Below, in pieces: positions 35,224-48,314 of a stretch of DNA of 64,000 nucleotides. Both the position numbers and the translations under genes were made by a program. Each line of letters starts with the position of its first letter. The stretch's first letter is position 1. The stretch is from Bursaphelenchus xylophilus. Its lineage: Eukaryota; Nematoda; Chromadorea; Rhabditida; Aphelenchoididae. The DNA lies in the NCBI GenBank assembly GCA_904066235.2, contig CAJFCV020000003.1, positions 8,928,001 to 8,992,000 of the forward strand. Reading direction: 5' to 3'. The notes under the pieces are model-generated. The model did no database searches, was not told the origin of the DNA, and saw nothing but the letters and a program-made list of their open reading frames with translations.

Positions 35224-37786
35224 TTACTTATCATACCATTTATCGCTATCATCCTCCGCAATCGCTTTTTGCAAAGCTTTATCTGCATTGTGATCGAACT
35301 GAGATAACTCGAGGTACTCCTTTTCGCCAACAAAACAAATTTCGTGGTCATTCTAGAAAGAATGCAATCATAGATTGCAATTGATACCTAAAATAATATA
35401 AAGTACTCACTGGATCTCTCAAAATCACAACCCAGACCGACGCCTTGTCTGGAGTGTCCAGTTTGACCAGTTCTTTTTGAATGTAATGCGGATTGAGAGC
35501 TCGGATCTTGTCTTGAAGAGCTTTGAGCTAAGGAAAATACTATCAAGTATGATAAAAAAAACATACCTTATCTGTCGGATAGGAAAACGCGATCCGGCCA
35601 AAAGCCTCCGCACGATCTAATTTGGTGCCTTGTGGAAGTTGACGGATTTCCCATGAGGCCTAAAATTAAAAAATACGAAAAATTAGGCTGCTAACGTCAA
35701 GTGTAATATAAAAATCCCAATAAATCCGCAAAAAACTCACCTGATCTGGTCCAAATGCCAAAACAAAAGCATCTTCAGTGTGACTGACTTCATCCATTCC
35801 CAGATGCTCCTTCCAGAACTCTCTGGACTCCTTCAGATTCTTCACATTGACCGTCACCTTCCTGATCGGAAATTCGCGGGTTCCCGGGTAGATGTAGAAC
35901 TTGTGTCCATCCGGATCCCGAACCAACAACGAGTTCTCGGGCCCTTGTTCCGATTTCCCCTTCAACTCATGGTAAACGGCGTCGTTCTCGATGTGAATTG
36001 CCTCATAATCATTTCCCAGAGCATACTTCCCGATTCCATAATTATAAGTGAGTTCCAGGACGAAATGCTTGTCCTCATGCCCATATCCGACCATAGTCTT
36101 GGACCAGCTCCCATCGTAGGGTCTGGAAAGATATGAAATGTAAGATTTTTCAACCCAAATTAGTTATTGTTGATATTTTAGGTATCAAATGTAATATAAG
36201 GCCCAGAAATTAATTGAAATTGTTGAAAGAAGAAAGGGAAATGTTGGAAACACCTTCTACATGTCAAATGCAACATCTAGCGCTAAAAAAGGGACAAACC
36301 TCGCAGAAGATCTTCAAGTTTTATTATTTTAGGTACCTAGTACAACATAAACCAAAAAGTGTCCAAAAGTAACAAACTCTTCGGAAATTTTTATCAGAAG
36401 ATGATTCTTCCTGCAATTTCGAAGCCATCGGAACCGAAATTGTCAAAATTCAGTAGTGTTTTGTTATTTTAGGTATCCTGTATAATATACAGGGTCTTTC
36501 AAGAAACGTGAAGGAAAGTAGGAGGCTATAACTTTCGGCGGAGGCGGCGCAGAAAGCTCGTTTTTGGAATATGTATTTTTAAGCAACATTATTTTCTGCC
36601 TACAAAATAACAAGCTTTTAGAGTGCAAACTGAGGTCGCTACGACCTTCTGAAGTAGAGGCATCTCTACCCCGAAAACCAGGTTTTTTCGGTTGAAAATG
36701 ATCGTAAAATTTCGGTCTTTTTCGGTTGAAAATCACAAAGAAATGTCGGATTTTTTCAGGGGTTTCGATGGAGTTGACGTTGAAAAAAGGGACGGATATT
36801 GCCAACACGTTGGAAATTAAGCAAATATTCGGCTAGCCTCAACTTGGGGCAAATTTCCAGTTTATTTTTCAGTATCTTCCGCGAAGAAGCGTGACATCAT
36901 TTAGGGATTTGAGGAACCTGGAATCGGCTAGCCAAGGCACCAGAATGGCTGTGAAGTCTTATAAAAACAAGTCAAAGGGTGTAATGGGCGTCAAAGGGCA
37001 GGAATGACATCCAAACTTTTAAACTGCTAGCAAAAACTGGCTAGCCAAAGTGTCAAAATAAAGAGTAGCCGAACATTTGCTTAATTTCCAACGTGTTGGC
37101 AACATCCTTCCCTTTTTTCAACGTCAACTCTATCGAAACCCCCGAAAAAATCTGACATTTCGTGGTGATTTTCAACCGAAAAAGACCGAAATTTCACGAT
37201 CATTTTCAACCAAAAAAACCTGGTTTTCGGGGTAGAGAGGCCGCTACTTCAGAAGGTCGTAGCGACCTCAGTTTGCACTCTAAAAGCTTGTTGTTTCGTA
37301 GGCAAAAAATAATGTTGCTTAAAAATACATATTCCAAAAACGAGCTCTCTGCGCCGCCTCCGCCGAAAGTTATGGCCTCCGACTTTCCTTCACGTTTCTT
37401 GAAAGACCCTGTAGGTCTAAAAGACTAATTAGAGACCTCAAATTGATATATTTCTATCAGAGTCTTATTCATCTTGCCAATTCTAACCTCCAAAAAGCTC
37501 AAAACAAAGTCAAATCCGCGCTGAATTCCTTCAAATTTCACTTCCGCCTTCTAAATTTAGCTGTCAACTAAAAAAAGCCGAAAAAATTAAAATTCACAAA
37601 ATTCCTACCCATTGCAAGTCGCTGTGCATCCATCCTTGAATTCCTCGTGTCTCAACACCTGAAAACATCCAACTCCTTCAATTCCCGACCTTATTTTACC
37701 TTCATTTGCAAGGTTTTGACGAAGAAATCGTAGGATTTTTGCCGATTCCCAACACGGAACACATAATGCAGAGCACGAGCAGCCAT
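35224..37786 (-). CDS. glod-4: Glyoxalase domain-containing protein 4 (GLOD4)
   Basis: A VOC/glyoxalase-fold protein; C. elegans GLOD-4 protects against methylglyoxal stress. Exons from the 5' end: 37786-37700, 37658-37609, 36122-35741, 35659-35567, 35527-35411 and 35352-35224, giving 285 residues in frame, near the usual length. Diagnostic stretches are [18 protein letters not shown] at the start, [17 protein letters not shown], and [15 protein letters not shown]. These match the GLOD4 family closely. The protein ends in a short acidic stretch ([11 protein letters not shown]). Intron 2 contains a 0.92-kb inverted-repeat element. A K2P gene lies 591 bp upstream on the same strand. Confidence 0.92.
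36490..37411. mobile_element. 0.92-kb inverted-repeat DNA element with TA duplication
   Basis: The arms 36490-36835 and about 37068-37411 are reverse complements with ends CAGGGTCTTTCAAGAAACGT. TA flanks both sides (36488-36489 and 37412-37413). The spacer of about 230 bases has no coding potential. The matching short open frames in the two arms are simply copies. It sits in intron 2 of glod-4. Confidence 0.87.
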
Positions 37787-38377
37787 TCTCAACGTCAAAT
37801 TCAATATTCCACTGGCGCTTTATTCGTCTTTTCACCGGAAAAGAGCACAAAAAAAGAGATGTTTCTCAATTTTTTCGCTTGATAAACAGGGTTTTGGAAA
37901 GGAACGTTTCAGCGAGTAAACAACAATTTTTGGGGTTGGATTAGCAAATACTTGATTGTGAAAGTGTTTGGCTAAAAAGTTTGAGATCAAAACAAAATTT
38001 GGAAATCAATTTTATGTTGCACTTTGTTTTTTGAACTTTTTTGTTTAAAAAATGGTGTAAATTGATGTTTTCTGATGTAATAATGAGGTAAATTTGTCGA
38101 TTTACTCTCTTTTACACCTTTTTCCACAATTTTTATTCTATTTGAAACATTGCTGATTGTATAATCAGTGTTTTACAAGAGAATTTTATTAGCTGCCACC
38201 TGATGAATCCCAAATTTATCGAGAATCTTCCCCCATGAATAATTGTAATTTGGGCTGGGAAAGGTCCTGCACGCTGATTCATAAAGATTTATTCTTAAAA
38301 AGATGCCCGTTTCGATTATTTTACAAAGACTGCGAGGGAAAGGCCTGTTACTCATGATGATCAACTTCTTCCGCCCA
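37787..38377 (-). other. Spacer between a K2P gene and glod-4 on the same strand
   Basis: 591 bases, AT-rich, with no gene seen. It should hold the K2P 3' UTR and the glod-4 promoter or trans-splice site. Confidence 0.4.
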
Positions 38378-40233
38378 TTAATCATATTCGTCCTCATCGC
38401 GGGAGCGGAATTTGTTGGCCAGCCAAGCCACCTTGTTCACCACTTCCTCTTGAGCCAGATTGAAGCACATGGCCAGAAGGGCCATGCCGAATAGGAGATA
38501 AACACTGGTGATGACCAACTTTTCCTGCGCTTTTTTGTCATTTCCCACCGAGGCGCCCGGGAATTTGTCGCCAAAGCCTGGAAAGTGCAATATAAAGATG
38601 TATAAAGGTCTAGAGAATCGTTTGATTGCAAAAACGATACATTTATATATGACCTTTGACCTCTTAAACATGTTTTATATACATCTCCCCTACTCTCCCC
38701 TACTACAACTTCAAATGTCCCTTTAAATTTCAAGTTGCAGCAATTCAAAAAAAATTTTTTGTTACAGTAAGAATTCACTTACTAAACGTCCCTTACAGCA
38801 AAAAATCACCTAAATAAACTTTTTAAATCGGCCGATATAATCTAATTTATATTACGCATGCCATTTCCCCCAAAACAAAGAATGACGTAGCCAATAAACC
38901 ACAGAGATCTCTAATCCAATCCCTTCTAACGCACTTACCAATGGTTGTGAGCGAGATATAGCAAAAGTAGAACGAGTCCAAGAAGGTCCATTCCTCCCAC
39001 AGACAAAATAAAACCGAGCCCGCCACCAAATAGGCGAGCATGGTGAACAGAACCAGTGAAAGCGGGACCGATATGCGTTGGAGTTGAGCCTCGACGCTCT
39101 CCTTCACTTCCAGCTGATCCAGATGCGCCTTGGCAGCGAGGAGTTCGTGCACGTCGCTGGTGTTATTCACACTCAAACCGAGCGATTCTAACGAGCAATC
39201 GTCACGATTGAAGCCACGGAACGAGTTCAGGTCGAGATCTACAAAAAAATTATGATTTTTGTTTAAAAATATATTTTTTGATGACTAAAAAGAAGTCTTC
39301 TTACAATGCCGACTTGACGAAGACTTGGCCAACTTGGCCACCAACGAATTTGCTCTTCGTATTTTCGCAGCCCGTCGTTTCTTATGCCATAAAATCAGCT
39401 TGTATTTCAGTCGAATGGATCTAGCGTACAAAAACCTACAAAAAAAGAAAAATAAGATATAAATAACAGCTACAATACTCTGTTAAGCTGTCGTTAAATT
39501 ACCTGAAAATCTTGGCCATTACATCGCCAATGTTGGTCAAGAAAAGAAGCATAAGAGGTATTCCGATAATGGCGAATAAAATGGTCAGCGTCTTGCCGAT
39601 GTACGTCTTGGCCGCCGTGTTGCCGTACCCAATGGTTGTAATTACAGTAAGTGAATAAAGAAAGGCCCCTGTGAAAGTCCATTGAGCCGAAACCCCGTGC
39701 TCTTTCCCGTCGTATCCCTGTCGAATTGCCTTCATGCACTTTTTCTGGAACTTTTTGATCTGAAAAATGATGATTTATCCCAGTTTTGGTCGATTTTAAG
39801 TCGAGAAACATTGGTTTCAGATAGTCAAAGAATGGTTAATGGTATCTTGATAAGAATTACCTCCGTATAAACAATCTTTTCCCACTGTATTCGGTCCAAT
39901 TTGTTTACGCGGAAAGTGGCGTTCCAAGCCACATCCACAGCTTTTTGTCTGGCCAAGAACACATCCCTTTGGACCTCGGTTTCGTGTGGTAATTCGACGG
40001 CTCTGAAGACGACTGCACCCAACAACGCATAGCCCACAACCTGAATATTCGGTAGTCAATATGACTCTGAGAGATCATCGAAATGTTTCGTGTAACTTAT
40101 GATACGACAAGTACAACAAGATGACCACCCTTACCAGCGCACACAACCCCACATGCGAGAAGAAGAAGGCGATGATCCGCTTCACCAGATTGACCACGCG
40201 GGTCACCTTGGATCGACGATGGCGTCGACCCAT
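38378..40233 (-). CDS. TWK-type two-pore-domain potassium channel (second copy)
   Basis: A leak K+ channel subunit of the plasma membrane. Exons from the 5' end: 40233-40135, 40040-39861, 39759-39503, 39435-39305, 39238-38939 and 38577-38378, giving 388 residues in frame. The order is: basic N-terminus, TM1 (residues about 20-45), extracellular cap with an N-glycosylation site (NATF), pore 1 with TTIGYGN (134-140), TM2, basic linker, TM3, pore 2 with TTIGFGD (320-326), and TM4. The tail is short and acidic (SRDEDEYD). Pore 2 differs from the first K2P gene in this window (GFGD versus GLGD), and exon structures differ, so they are not recent duplicates. The start follows a TTTTTTGCAG acceptor. 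Specific twk orthologue not assigned. Confidence 0.91.
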
Positions 40234-40235
40234 AA

Positions 40236-40237
40236 CT
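40236..40237 (-). promoter_or_regulatory. Candidate trans-splice acceptor of the second K2P gene
   Basis: TTTTTTGCAG ends two bases before the chosen ATG on the minus strand. It may accept a spliced leader or mark a short coding or UTR exon further upstream. Confidence 0.45.
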
Positions 40238-41724
40238 GCTGCAAAAAACGACCAAAGCCTTCAGATGTCGGGCCCTCCTAAACAACAGCCATGAATCCCG
40301 GCCGAATACAAAAAAACGCAAAGAGCTCGGATCCGCGGCCTCGGGGCCAACTTCTCGAAACAAATAGCCAATTCCCGGCGGATCCGACGGCCCATCCAAC
40401 TCCTTTCCGGCCGCGGCTTCAGGCATCGGGGACGGAATCCGGCGCAGGCTTCAGAAGTCCCCGGGAATCCTCTTCTTTCGGCTTTAATGTCAGCAATTAG
40501 TCCGGCCGGAACGGCCAGATTCGATGGGCTTGTTGGATGATGGAAGAGGTTCCAGGGTTCAAAGATGGAGAGCGGATAAGGTCATCAGGTGCCGTGAGAC
40601 TGGAGTTTGATGACTTAATCTTTTTTTGGGTGATCAGAGGGTCATCTAGGATCTGACTGTGATGGCAATATATGTATATACATATCTACAGTTCTTTGAA
40701 ATTTTCAAATAATTTTTTTATTAGCTCCTAAGGTGAGGTGAAAAAATTTATCAGGTTCCATTATGTTTAAGATGTTGGGATGTTCATAAATGCCTTTAAC
40801 TATGTCCTTGGTCTACCGAGATATCATAAGCTTCATCTTACAACATTTTAATAAGATTTTGTGAAAACTTTGATTCGCACTTTTGACTTGATTGATAAGG
40901 TCATCAAATAATTGACAATTTAAAATCTATGACTTTTAGCTGTTAATTATGTCAACAGCAGTGTTAATCGGATATCTAGACATTGCCCTCAAAAGTTGAA
41001 AATTTTTAAACAACGATTTTTTAAAATTTTATAGCAAAGATCACCTTATTTTATACGTTGTTGTTCAACTGCTTACAAATTTTTTTTTGTTGATCTTTTC
41101 CTTTTTCAACTTGCATGTTATTCTTTCCTTATACTCTTTGATCTTTTGGAAAATTGTTTTTGATATACGTATTTATCCTGTTCTTTGCCCTTTTCCGTTT
41201 TAAAAATGATCTCCATTAGATCTCCGTTCTTTTTTCTTTCTTATTTTTTTACAGTATAACAATAAATATTTGTGTCTGAGGCCGTACTCCAAAGACCGTT
41301 CGCCTCATGAATATTCAATTTTAATTGTAAAAAATGCCAACGAAAGTTCCGTTGGGGCCATTCGCCGGCTCCGACCATCAGAGTTCTCCGAGAACTCTTT
41401 TGGAATCAAATCACGGCCTGTCTCTTCGATTCCACTCACACTGTTGGGGGTGTTGGTTTGGGGACGTCATTGAATCAAGAGGGAAATGGATGATGGATGG
41501 TCATCATCAGCGACAATTTTCAGATGTTTATGGGGCTGTGTACGGACTGTTTGGCTCGTGGCGTTATTGATGGGAGAGGAGTTTACACTTGGATCAGCAG
41601 ATGTGTTACAGTCGGCGAAGGGGTTTTGAAAGATCTTTTCGAAAAAATGCTTTTGAAAATTTTTTTTTTGAAAGTTTAAGAAATCAAAAATAAAAAAATT
41701 CTACAGTATTTTTTTTTGACAACC

Positions 41725-41728
<4 letters not shown>

Positions 41729-41767
<39 letters not shown>
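41729..41767 (+). repeat. Homopolymer run of 39 T
   Basis: An uninterrupted T tract, seen directly. Its true length could vary with sequencing error. It may be the tail of an old retroposed sequence on the minus strand, but nothing recognisable precedes it. Confidence 0.9.
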
Positions 41768-41774
<7 letters not shown>

Positions 41775-44314
41775 GGTAAATTATGTAACTCAGCTGGCCA
41801 CCAAAATTTTTTACAAAACCTCACTATTCTAGAAATTAAGCGCAAATTCTGTAAACATTTTTTCTTACCGTAGAATCTGTTTCCCAATCGCAAACCTTTT
41901 TTTCGAAAATTTTTTACAAAACCCCCAAAAATTTCAAGAAAATTAATGGTAGTTGTATATTTGCTCTCTCTCCCTAAACAACAATTGAGAAACCTTGGGT
42001 GAACCAACAATTACTTTGGCGGGAAGTTCACGTGATCAAAACTAACAACTCTTTTATTGGGAATCTCCCGAGTTGGAGATTCCATCTCAGTCTCGACTTT
42101 AGACGATTCAAAGTACAATAACAAACCTGGGTAAATACGCGGAGAGTAAATGGAGATTAGGAAAGACCGCAAAACATCTCGGAGATACGGTATTGCATTT
42201 CGAGACGTCTGGATATTATTGTTGACATTAAATTTTAAATTGTGGTTGTACTTGATATCCAGTATAATATAATGACTAAAAATTTGGGAATATCCAAAAA
42301 TAATGTAATGATAACTTTCAAAAAAGTAAATGCCATATATTGCAAAGCATTTTGCTATATTTTACCTCAAAATTTTCATTTATATTACACTTGACATCTA
42401 CTCTAATATAATGGCTAAAATTCTCGAAAAGTCCGGACCAAAGTCCGAAATTCTCCGCTAAATTCGTCAACCGTCAATCGCAGGTCATAACCAGAATTTC
42501 CGCAATGTCAAAACACTCATCAGCCGATCGAAATGACGTATTGTTCGTGGAATAATCGAATTTTTTCATTCAAAAAATCCCATTCCAAAGATCTCATGAA
42601 TTCAGAGTGCAGAAAACTCTGAAGAAGCGTTCCTTTTTATGAACAAGGAGAGTTGTAAAAACAGATTGTAAACAGCGAAACCCATACATCAAACGGACTG
42701 ATTACGTTTTCGACAAGAGGAAAGAATAATGGAGAAGATTGGGGAATGATAATCGAATTCTGCGAACGTTCCAAAACAGAACAGTGTAAATGTAGGTGTT
42801 ATAGTAAGTGTAGAAAAAAATATCAATCAATTTCTGAGGTCAAACAAGAGTAATCTAAGCAAAAAAATCAAAAAATCACATATTGAAAAAAAAATTTTGC
42901 AAAATTTTGATATTGGGCGCCAAAAAAGTCTCTGGAATTTTCTGCGACTCTGCACTGTGCATGAACTCGAAAAAAAATTTTGCACCGTGCATCAGGCCCA
43001 TGCAAAGAAAAGCGGGTTTGCACAGTGCAATTTTGCTTTTTGTTTTTTTTGCACTACGTCGCGCGCGATTCCCATTTTTCCAAGCGACAAATAATTTTTT
43101 CGAAGTGCGATAAAATTCGGGGACCGCGAAAAATTCCAAGAACCCTTGCCCGCCAAGTTCAAGATTTGAATTTTTATACACATAGGAGACTATCAGCTCA
43201 TATGCTAGAGAAGGTAACAATTTTCGGCAGATTTGAAGACCTATTCTCATCAAATCTGCCGACTCTCCTTACTGTACATACTGTTCGGTCAAAAAGATTA
43301 ATGAGTTTCTCGACGACCCCCGACAAAAGTCAGCTAATATTTTCAGGGATTAATCTACGGCCAAGACAAGCTATAGGCCTAAAATTTCATGCAATCGTTT
43401 ACATGTAAATTTTGAGATTAGCAAAATCCGCGAAAAATGATTTCTTAAACAGGTCATCGAGCGATCACAATCTTTTATAATACTATAGGCTGAGCCTGCC
43501 AACTGACGAGTGAAACTCCGAGATTCTAAACAATTGACATTCACATCCTGCACCTGAATAAACACTCCCGAAACGGAGAGAATTCGCTGAATTACATTTT
43601 GGGTGCATTCTTTGATTGTGAGACTTTTTTTGTTCCCAAAGTCTCAGGTTTACAAGTTATATACTACCTATATACCTTCTGTTTGCTTTATCTTGATTTC
43701 GAACTTTTTTCTTTAAATTATACAGTAGCCTACAAGCTCGTGGACACCATTTTTTACACAAAACTTTTCTCTATTTTTTCAAGAAAAAAAATCTTTTACT
43801 CACGTGTCATAAAACGCGTCTTACTCTGGCTTAATCTCAAACTACCGTAGTCCCTAATCTTTTCCCAGGGATCAAAAACATTCTCTTTCTCGCATGCTGA
43901 GCTGTATCAGGTTTTGATCTCGGATAAAAAAAAGAGGGAAACGATGAGCAGCGTGAAATGGAGCCATTTTATACGAAAAGAATAAAAAAGATTGGGACAA
44001 AAATATCCTGGGAATTTTAATTTTGATTTTCTTTATTAAAAAAACGGAAAATAAAAAATCGTTGAAAAATGCGTTGATTTCAAAATCCCCGGGCCCCGCC
44101 CTCCCATTCATTCTTCGATTTGGAGCCCGCCTTTCGCCGCCGTGATCACGGTCTTCTTCGGCTACCTGAAATTTGTTCGATTTAGGGAACGAAAAGAAAA
44201 GGACTCGGAAAGGGCAATCTCCTATGGTTTTTTGAATAAATTCCTCGCTTAAATTCCGACGCTCTTACCTCCATTTCATATTGAAATACGAACGGCTTCC
44301 GAAGACCCGCAAGA

Positions 44315-47300
44315 ATGGTCGTGGAGAAGAATCACAACCAGTAAGTGTGTTTCCGATGTAAATTGTTAAGAACTGTTTTTTTGATAAGTTCTTTGGTAAT
44401 ATTGATTGCAAATTGTAAAAAATCTTTTTTTATGTGTCTTGACATAAATTTAAATTAACGTTTTTTTATGACACATGCGTAGTTGTTAGCACGTTTTTTG
44501 CCCAAAAAACTGCGATTTTCAGACAGAAAGCATTTTTTTCAGTTTGTGGTATAAAATTTTGGCCCTGTTTCTATCGGACAGATCAAAGCTTTCGAAAAAA
44601 AAATATTTTTTCCGCGCGAAACTGACAGGCATATGGCCAAAAAGCGGTAATAAACTGGCTGCAAGACACCCCCGAAATTTTTTGTTGTAGACAGGCTTTA
44701 TTATACAGCATTTTGCTCTACAATGGTGTCACTGTAACACTCTCTTCCTTGTAATTTTCGCAAAAATTAGTAACAAAAGGGACTCTTTTTAAAAGTCTCA
44801 AGATTTTACGTCATCGCATCCAAATCCTCTTAGCCAATAATCGGAACGTCCTTGCAGGCCAGAAGGCTATTCGTTGGTGAGTAACTCGGCGAATACGATG
44901 GAAACTTTGGAAGGAAACAAAAAGTTTCGGAACGTGGAAGGCATGGGATGGCTCGTGACCTGTCTATTTATCGTTGGAGAAACCGCTGGCGCTGGCCTCA
45001 TCGCCATTCCAACCGCCGTGGTTTCGACTGGTAAGATATTTAGAAATTTTGTTCGGGAGTAAATCAAAATTTGTGTTGCTTCAATTTTGTAGTTTTAGAA
45101 AGAAAAAAATGTGGATAAGAGGGCGATTGATGAGGTATTGATTATTCACTTTCCGCGAGGCTAATTAATATAAAATCTGATGAAATTCTCAAAGACAATT
45201 TTGATTCATTTCGGATTGATGTTGTTGTTTGAACACCAACATTTCAACATACCAAATTCAACGTAAAAATTTATACAAGACAACGCAAATTTACTAGGAA
45301 AATGCTCGAAGTGCAACGCTCAGATTTTAATGAAATTTGGCATTAATTTGGTTATTGCCTTTGGAGGCTTGTAGAAGCTACGCAAATTCTATTTCCTCCT
45401 GGAAATTCAAAAATTTTACTACCCTTTTTTGACGGGTTTGAAGCCATTTACTCCTTTCGACCTCGTTCAACATCCATTTTTACATTTCCTTTCCCTTACA
45501 GGGCTTCTCGGCGGAATTCTCATCATCACGTTGGGCGCTGCCGCCTGCGCTTACACCGGTTACCTCCTCTCCGAAAACTGGACAATCCTCCAGACCCGAT
45601 GGCCCGAGTATCGAAATCATTGTCGAAAACCCTACCCAGCCATGGGATTGCGGGCGATCGGGCCTTGGTTCAGCACAATTGTCTCGTGTTGCTTGAATAT
45701 CACCATGTTCGGAACTGCTGTGGTGTTCTTGTTGTTGGCTGCTAAGAATCTGGAGAGTTTCATGCACGCCTATGGGGGAATTCATATTGGATTCTGTTAT
45801 TTGGTTGTTATCGTGGCCATTTTTATGTTGCCATTGACGCTGTTCAAGAGTCCGAAGGATTTTTGGTAAGGCCGGTTTTAAGAGGGGCATTCCCTAAAAA
45901 TCTTAGCTCCTGTTTAGAATTATTTAATATAACGATCCTTTCGGGGAAAGATTACAGAAGATGATGACTTAATCAGGCAAAATTTTTTGATTTTTTCCCG
46001 GGAAGCCGCAATTTTCTGTGGAAATCTTAAACTCCCTTTTGAGGCTAACTTTCATCCAGAATACAAATTTTTTTTGCAATGGATGACAATTCAAAAAAAT
46101 CTTTCTTTAGGTGGGCCGTGATTGTCGCCATGATCACTACATTTATCGCTGCTGCCATGATTATGTATGGAGCTTACAAAGACTTTGACGCTTGCATTCG
46201 ACATGTCGATTACCCGCCAATTTCCACTTCAAAGTAAGACTTATACATTTTTTATCTTCCCCCTTTGGCTATGGGTATCTAAAAAGCTTCAGGCGTATAT
46301 TACCAATGACAAACATAATAAAAATTTTCAGATTTTTCATGTGTTTCGGGACGGTCATGTTCGCTTACGGAGGTCATGGCGCTTTCCCAACTATTCAGCA
46401 TGACATGAAGAGGCCATATCACTTCAAACGATCGGTCTATCTTGCATTTTTGAGTAAGTGGACGTCTGAAAATTGCTGACAAAACTTTCTAAAGCCATCT
46501 CAACTCTTATGGATAATTTTATTTTTAGTTATCTTCCTAATGTATGTTCCGGTGTCCATTTTCGCTTACATCACCTATGGTGGAAGTCTGAGAGACTCAG
46601 TGATCCCATCGATCCAAGGTTTCTACCTTCAACAAGGAGTCAATATTCTGATTACTTTACACGTTATGATGGCGTTGACAATCATGTTCAATCCGCTGAA
46701 TCAGGAGTGGGAAGAGCTGCTGAATGTTTCTCAGGGTGAGCGGAAATATTACATAGATTTAATTAGGGCTGTATATCAGCGAAAATTTCAAGTGCGGTTT
46801 AGGGAATACGCAAAATGCGGAGAGTGGCCAAAAGATTACGCAAAATAGGCAATAAAATGTTCAAAAAAATTGTTTTTTTCTCTGGCCGCTTTCCGCATTT
46901 TCCGCACCTCATCATCGGCAAAGATCGTTTAGCTCTTTCTTTCAAGTTTTCATATAAACCTCATCCTCTAAATTTTCAGAGATGGGAATTGGCCGAGTTC
47001 TGGCCCGTTCGGCGATGATGGCCTTTGTTGTTCTTGTCGCCGAGACCGTCCCCAATTTCGGTGTGCTTTTGGACTTGGTTGGAGGCTCAACAATCACCTT
47101 GATGGCCTTGGTTTTTCCCGTCGTTTTCAACCTGTTCTTGAGCACAGGGAAGGCAAAGCATGGTGGCTATATTGCGGCGCAGGAAGAGGATCCTCCGAGC
47201 TTGGCTGAGTAAGTTTTACAGGGCCAGTTTTGAATTTTACGGTTATTTTATAAGCCAAAAAATTTTGAAAAAATGGAAAAACAGCAATTTGGATTTTTAA

Positions 47301-48314
47301 ACTTAAAATTTTTTTAAAATTTTTTACCATTTTTTAAAACCAGAAAAATCTTTGGTCTCTTTAAAAAAATTTTATATTTTTCATGTGTGATTTCTAGTCA
47401 AAACAAATATATAGATTCTTCGCTAGCCAGACATATTACAACGCTTTACATTTTGTTTTCAGAGTGTGGAAGTACACTCCGTCTTCGAAGAAGCTGATCT
47501 TCTCCCTGATTTTGGTGTTCGCAGTGTGCGGCGGAACTGCTGGCACAGTCTCCGCGATGAATGCAATGTTCAATTCGGAGTTCAGTGCCCCATGTTATGC
47601 CGGGATCTTCTCGAAGCAGTTGGATGCGCCGGTTTTGGAGGAGCAATTACACAACAACTGGACTGTCTTGTAAGTTTTTATACCGAATTTTTTGTTATTT
47701 GAAGTAGTTTAAAATTGTCTTATTTGTTGGAACTCAATTTCTTGTTGTCTGTATTGTTAATAGTTTTTGTCTCTGAAAGGCCAAAGTACAAAGAAAATTT
47801 CGGGGATTTTCAAGGTCATTTTTTAGGGGAAAAATGATATTTCCCTTGTCTTTTCCAGTACAGGGTAGTTCACTCATTGTCAGAGCCCCCAAATTTGCTT
47901 CAGGTATACCTGCTCAAATAATGCAAAAATTTCTATAAAATTTTAATCACATTAAAGATGGGGCACCCCATTTTTTTTACCAAGTTTGACGGGTCTACAT
48001 TCACGAAGGCCCTTGTACTGATCTCTGACATTTTCATTCAAAATTTTTTCCCCGAAACCGTGGAAACCTTAAAAATTTTTTTGATGATCCCCATGCCTTA
48101 CACAGTCCCAGCCTTAGCTTTATTTATATTTCATCCCAATCTTTCCATTTAACGGCGAGTTCATCCCATTTCAATTGATGATGACAATTCCCATTTCAGA
48201 GCCCATGGAAAGTTCAATTGTTGCGGCGTCGGGAAGAACATCTCGCGTTTCGGTCATCCGGAAGTCTTCTGTTTGGATCCGAACAGTCAAGTGTCCCATG
48301 GAAGTCATGGATAA
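44315..48314 (+). CDS. AAAP-family amino-acid transporter (SLC32/36/38 type)
   Basis: A multi-pass transporter of the amino acid/auxin permease family, likely moving amino acids across the plasma membrane or an organelle membrane. Exons: 44315-44340, 44858-45030, 45502-45865, 46111-46233, 46332-46453, 46529-46735, 46980-47208, 47463-47669 and 48200-48314, giving 521 residues in frame. The family opening is clear: a hydrophilic N-terminus, then [27 protein letters not shown], and later a [11 protein letters not shown] motif in a central helix and [15 protein letters not shown] near TM8-9. About ten to eleven membrane segments are expected. The first coding exon is only 26 nt and was placed by phase, so the start is the weakest part. 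Belongs to the expanded nematode AAAP group. Substrate unknown. Confidence 0.88.

Larger units (their letters stand above)
40234..44314. other. 4.1-kb divergent intergenic region
   Basis: Between the K2P gene (-) and the amino-acid transporter gene (+). Low-complexity, AT-rich. It holds a 39-base T run, copies of the dispersed AGTGTAATATAA motif (about 42257-42272, and 42381-42395 in reverse), and TGCACTGTGCA palindromes at 42951-43029. No supported gene on either strand. Confidence 0.5.

Noticed and set aside
36464..37428. Two similar open frames on opposite strands near glod-4
   Set aside because: Products of the inverted-repeat arms of the element at 36490-37411.
43639..43660. Possible lin-4/mir-125-like sequence on the minus strand
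   Set aside because: Only a short CCTGAGAC match; the rest of the mature sequence and the hairpin are absent.
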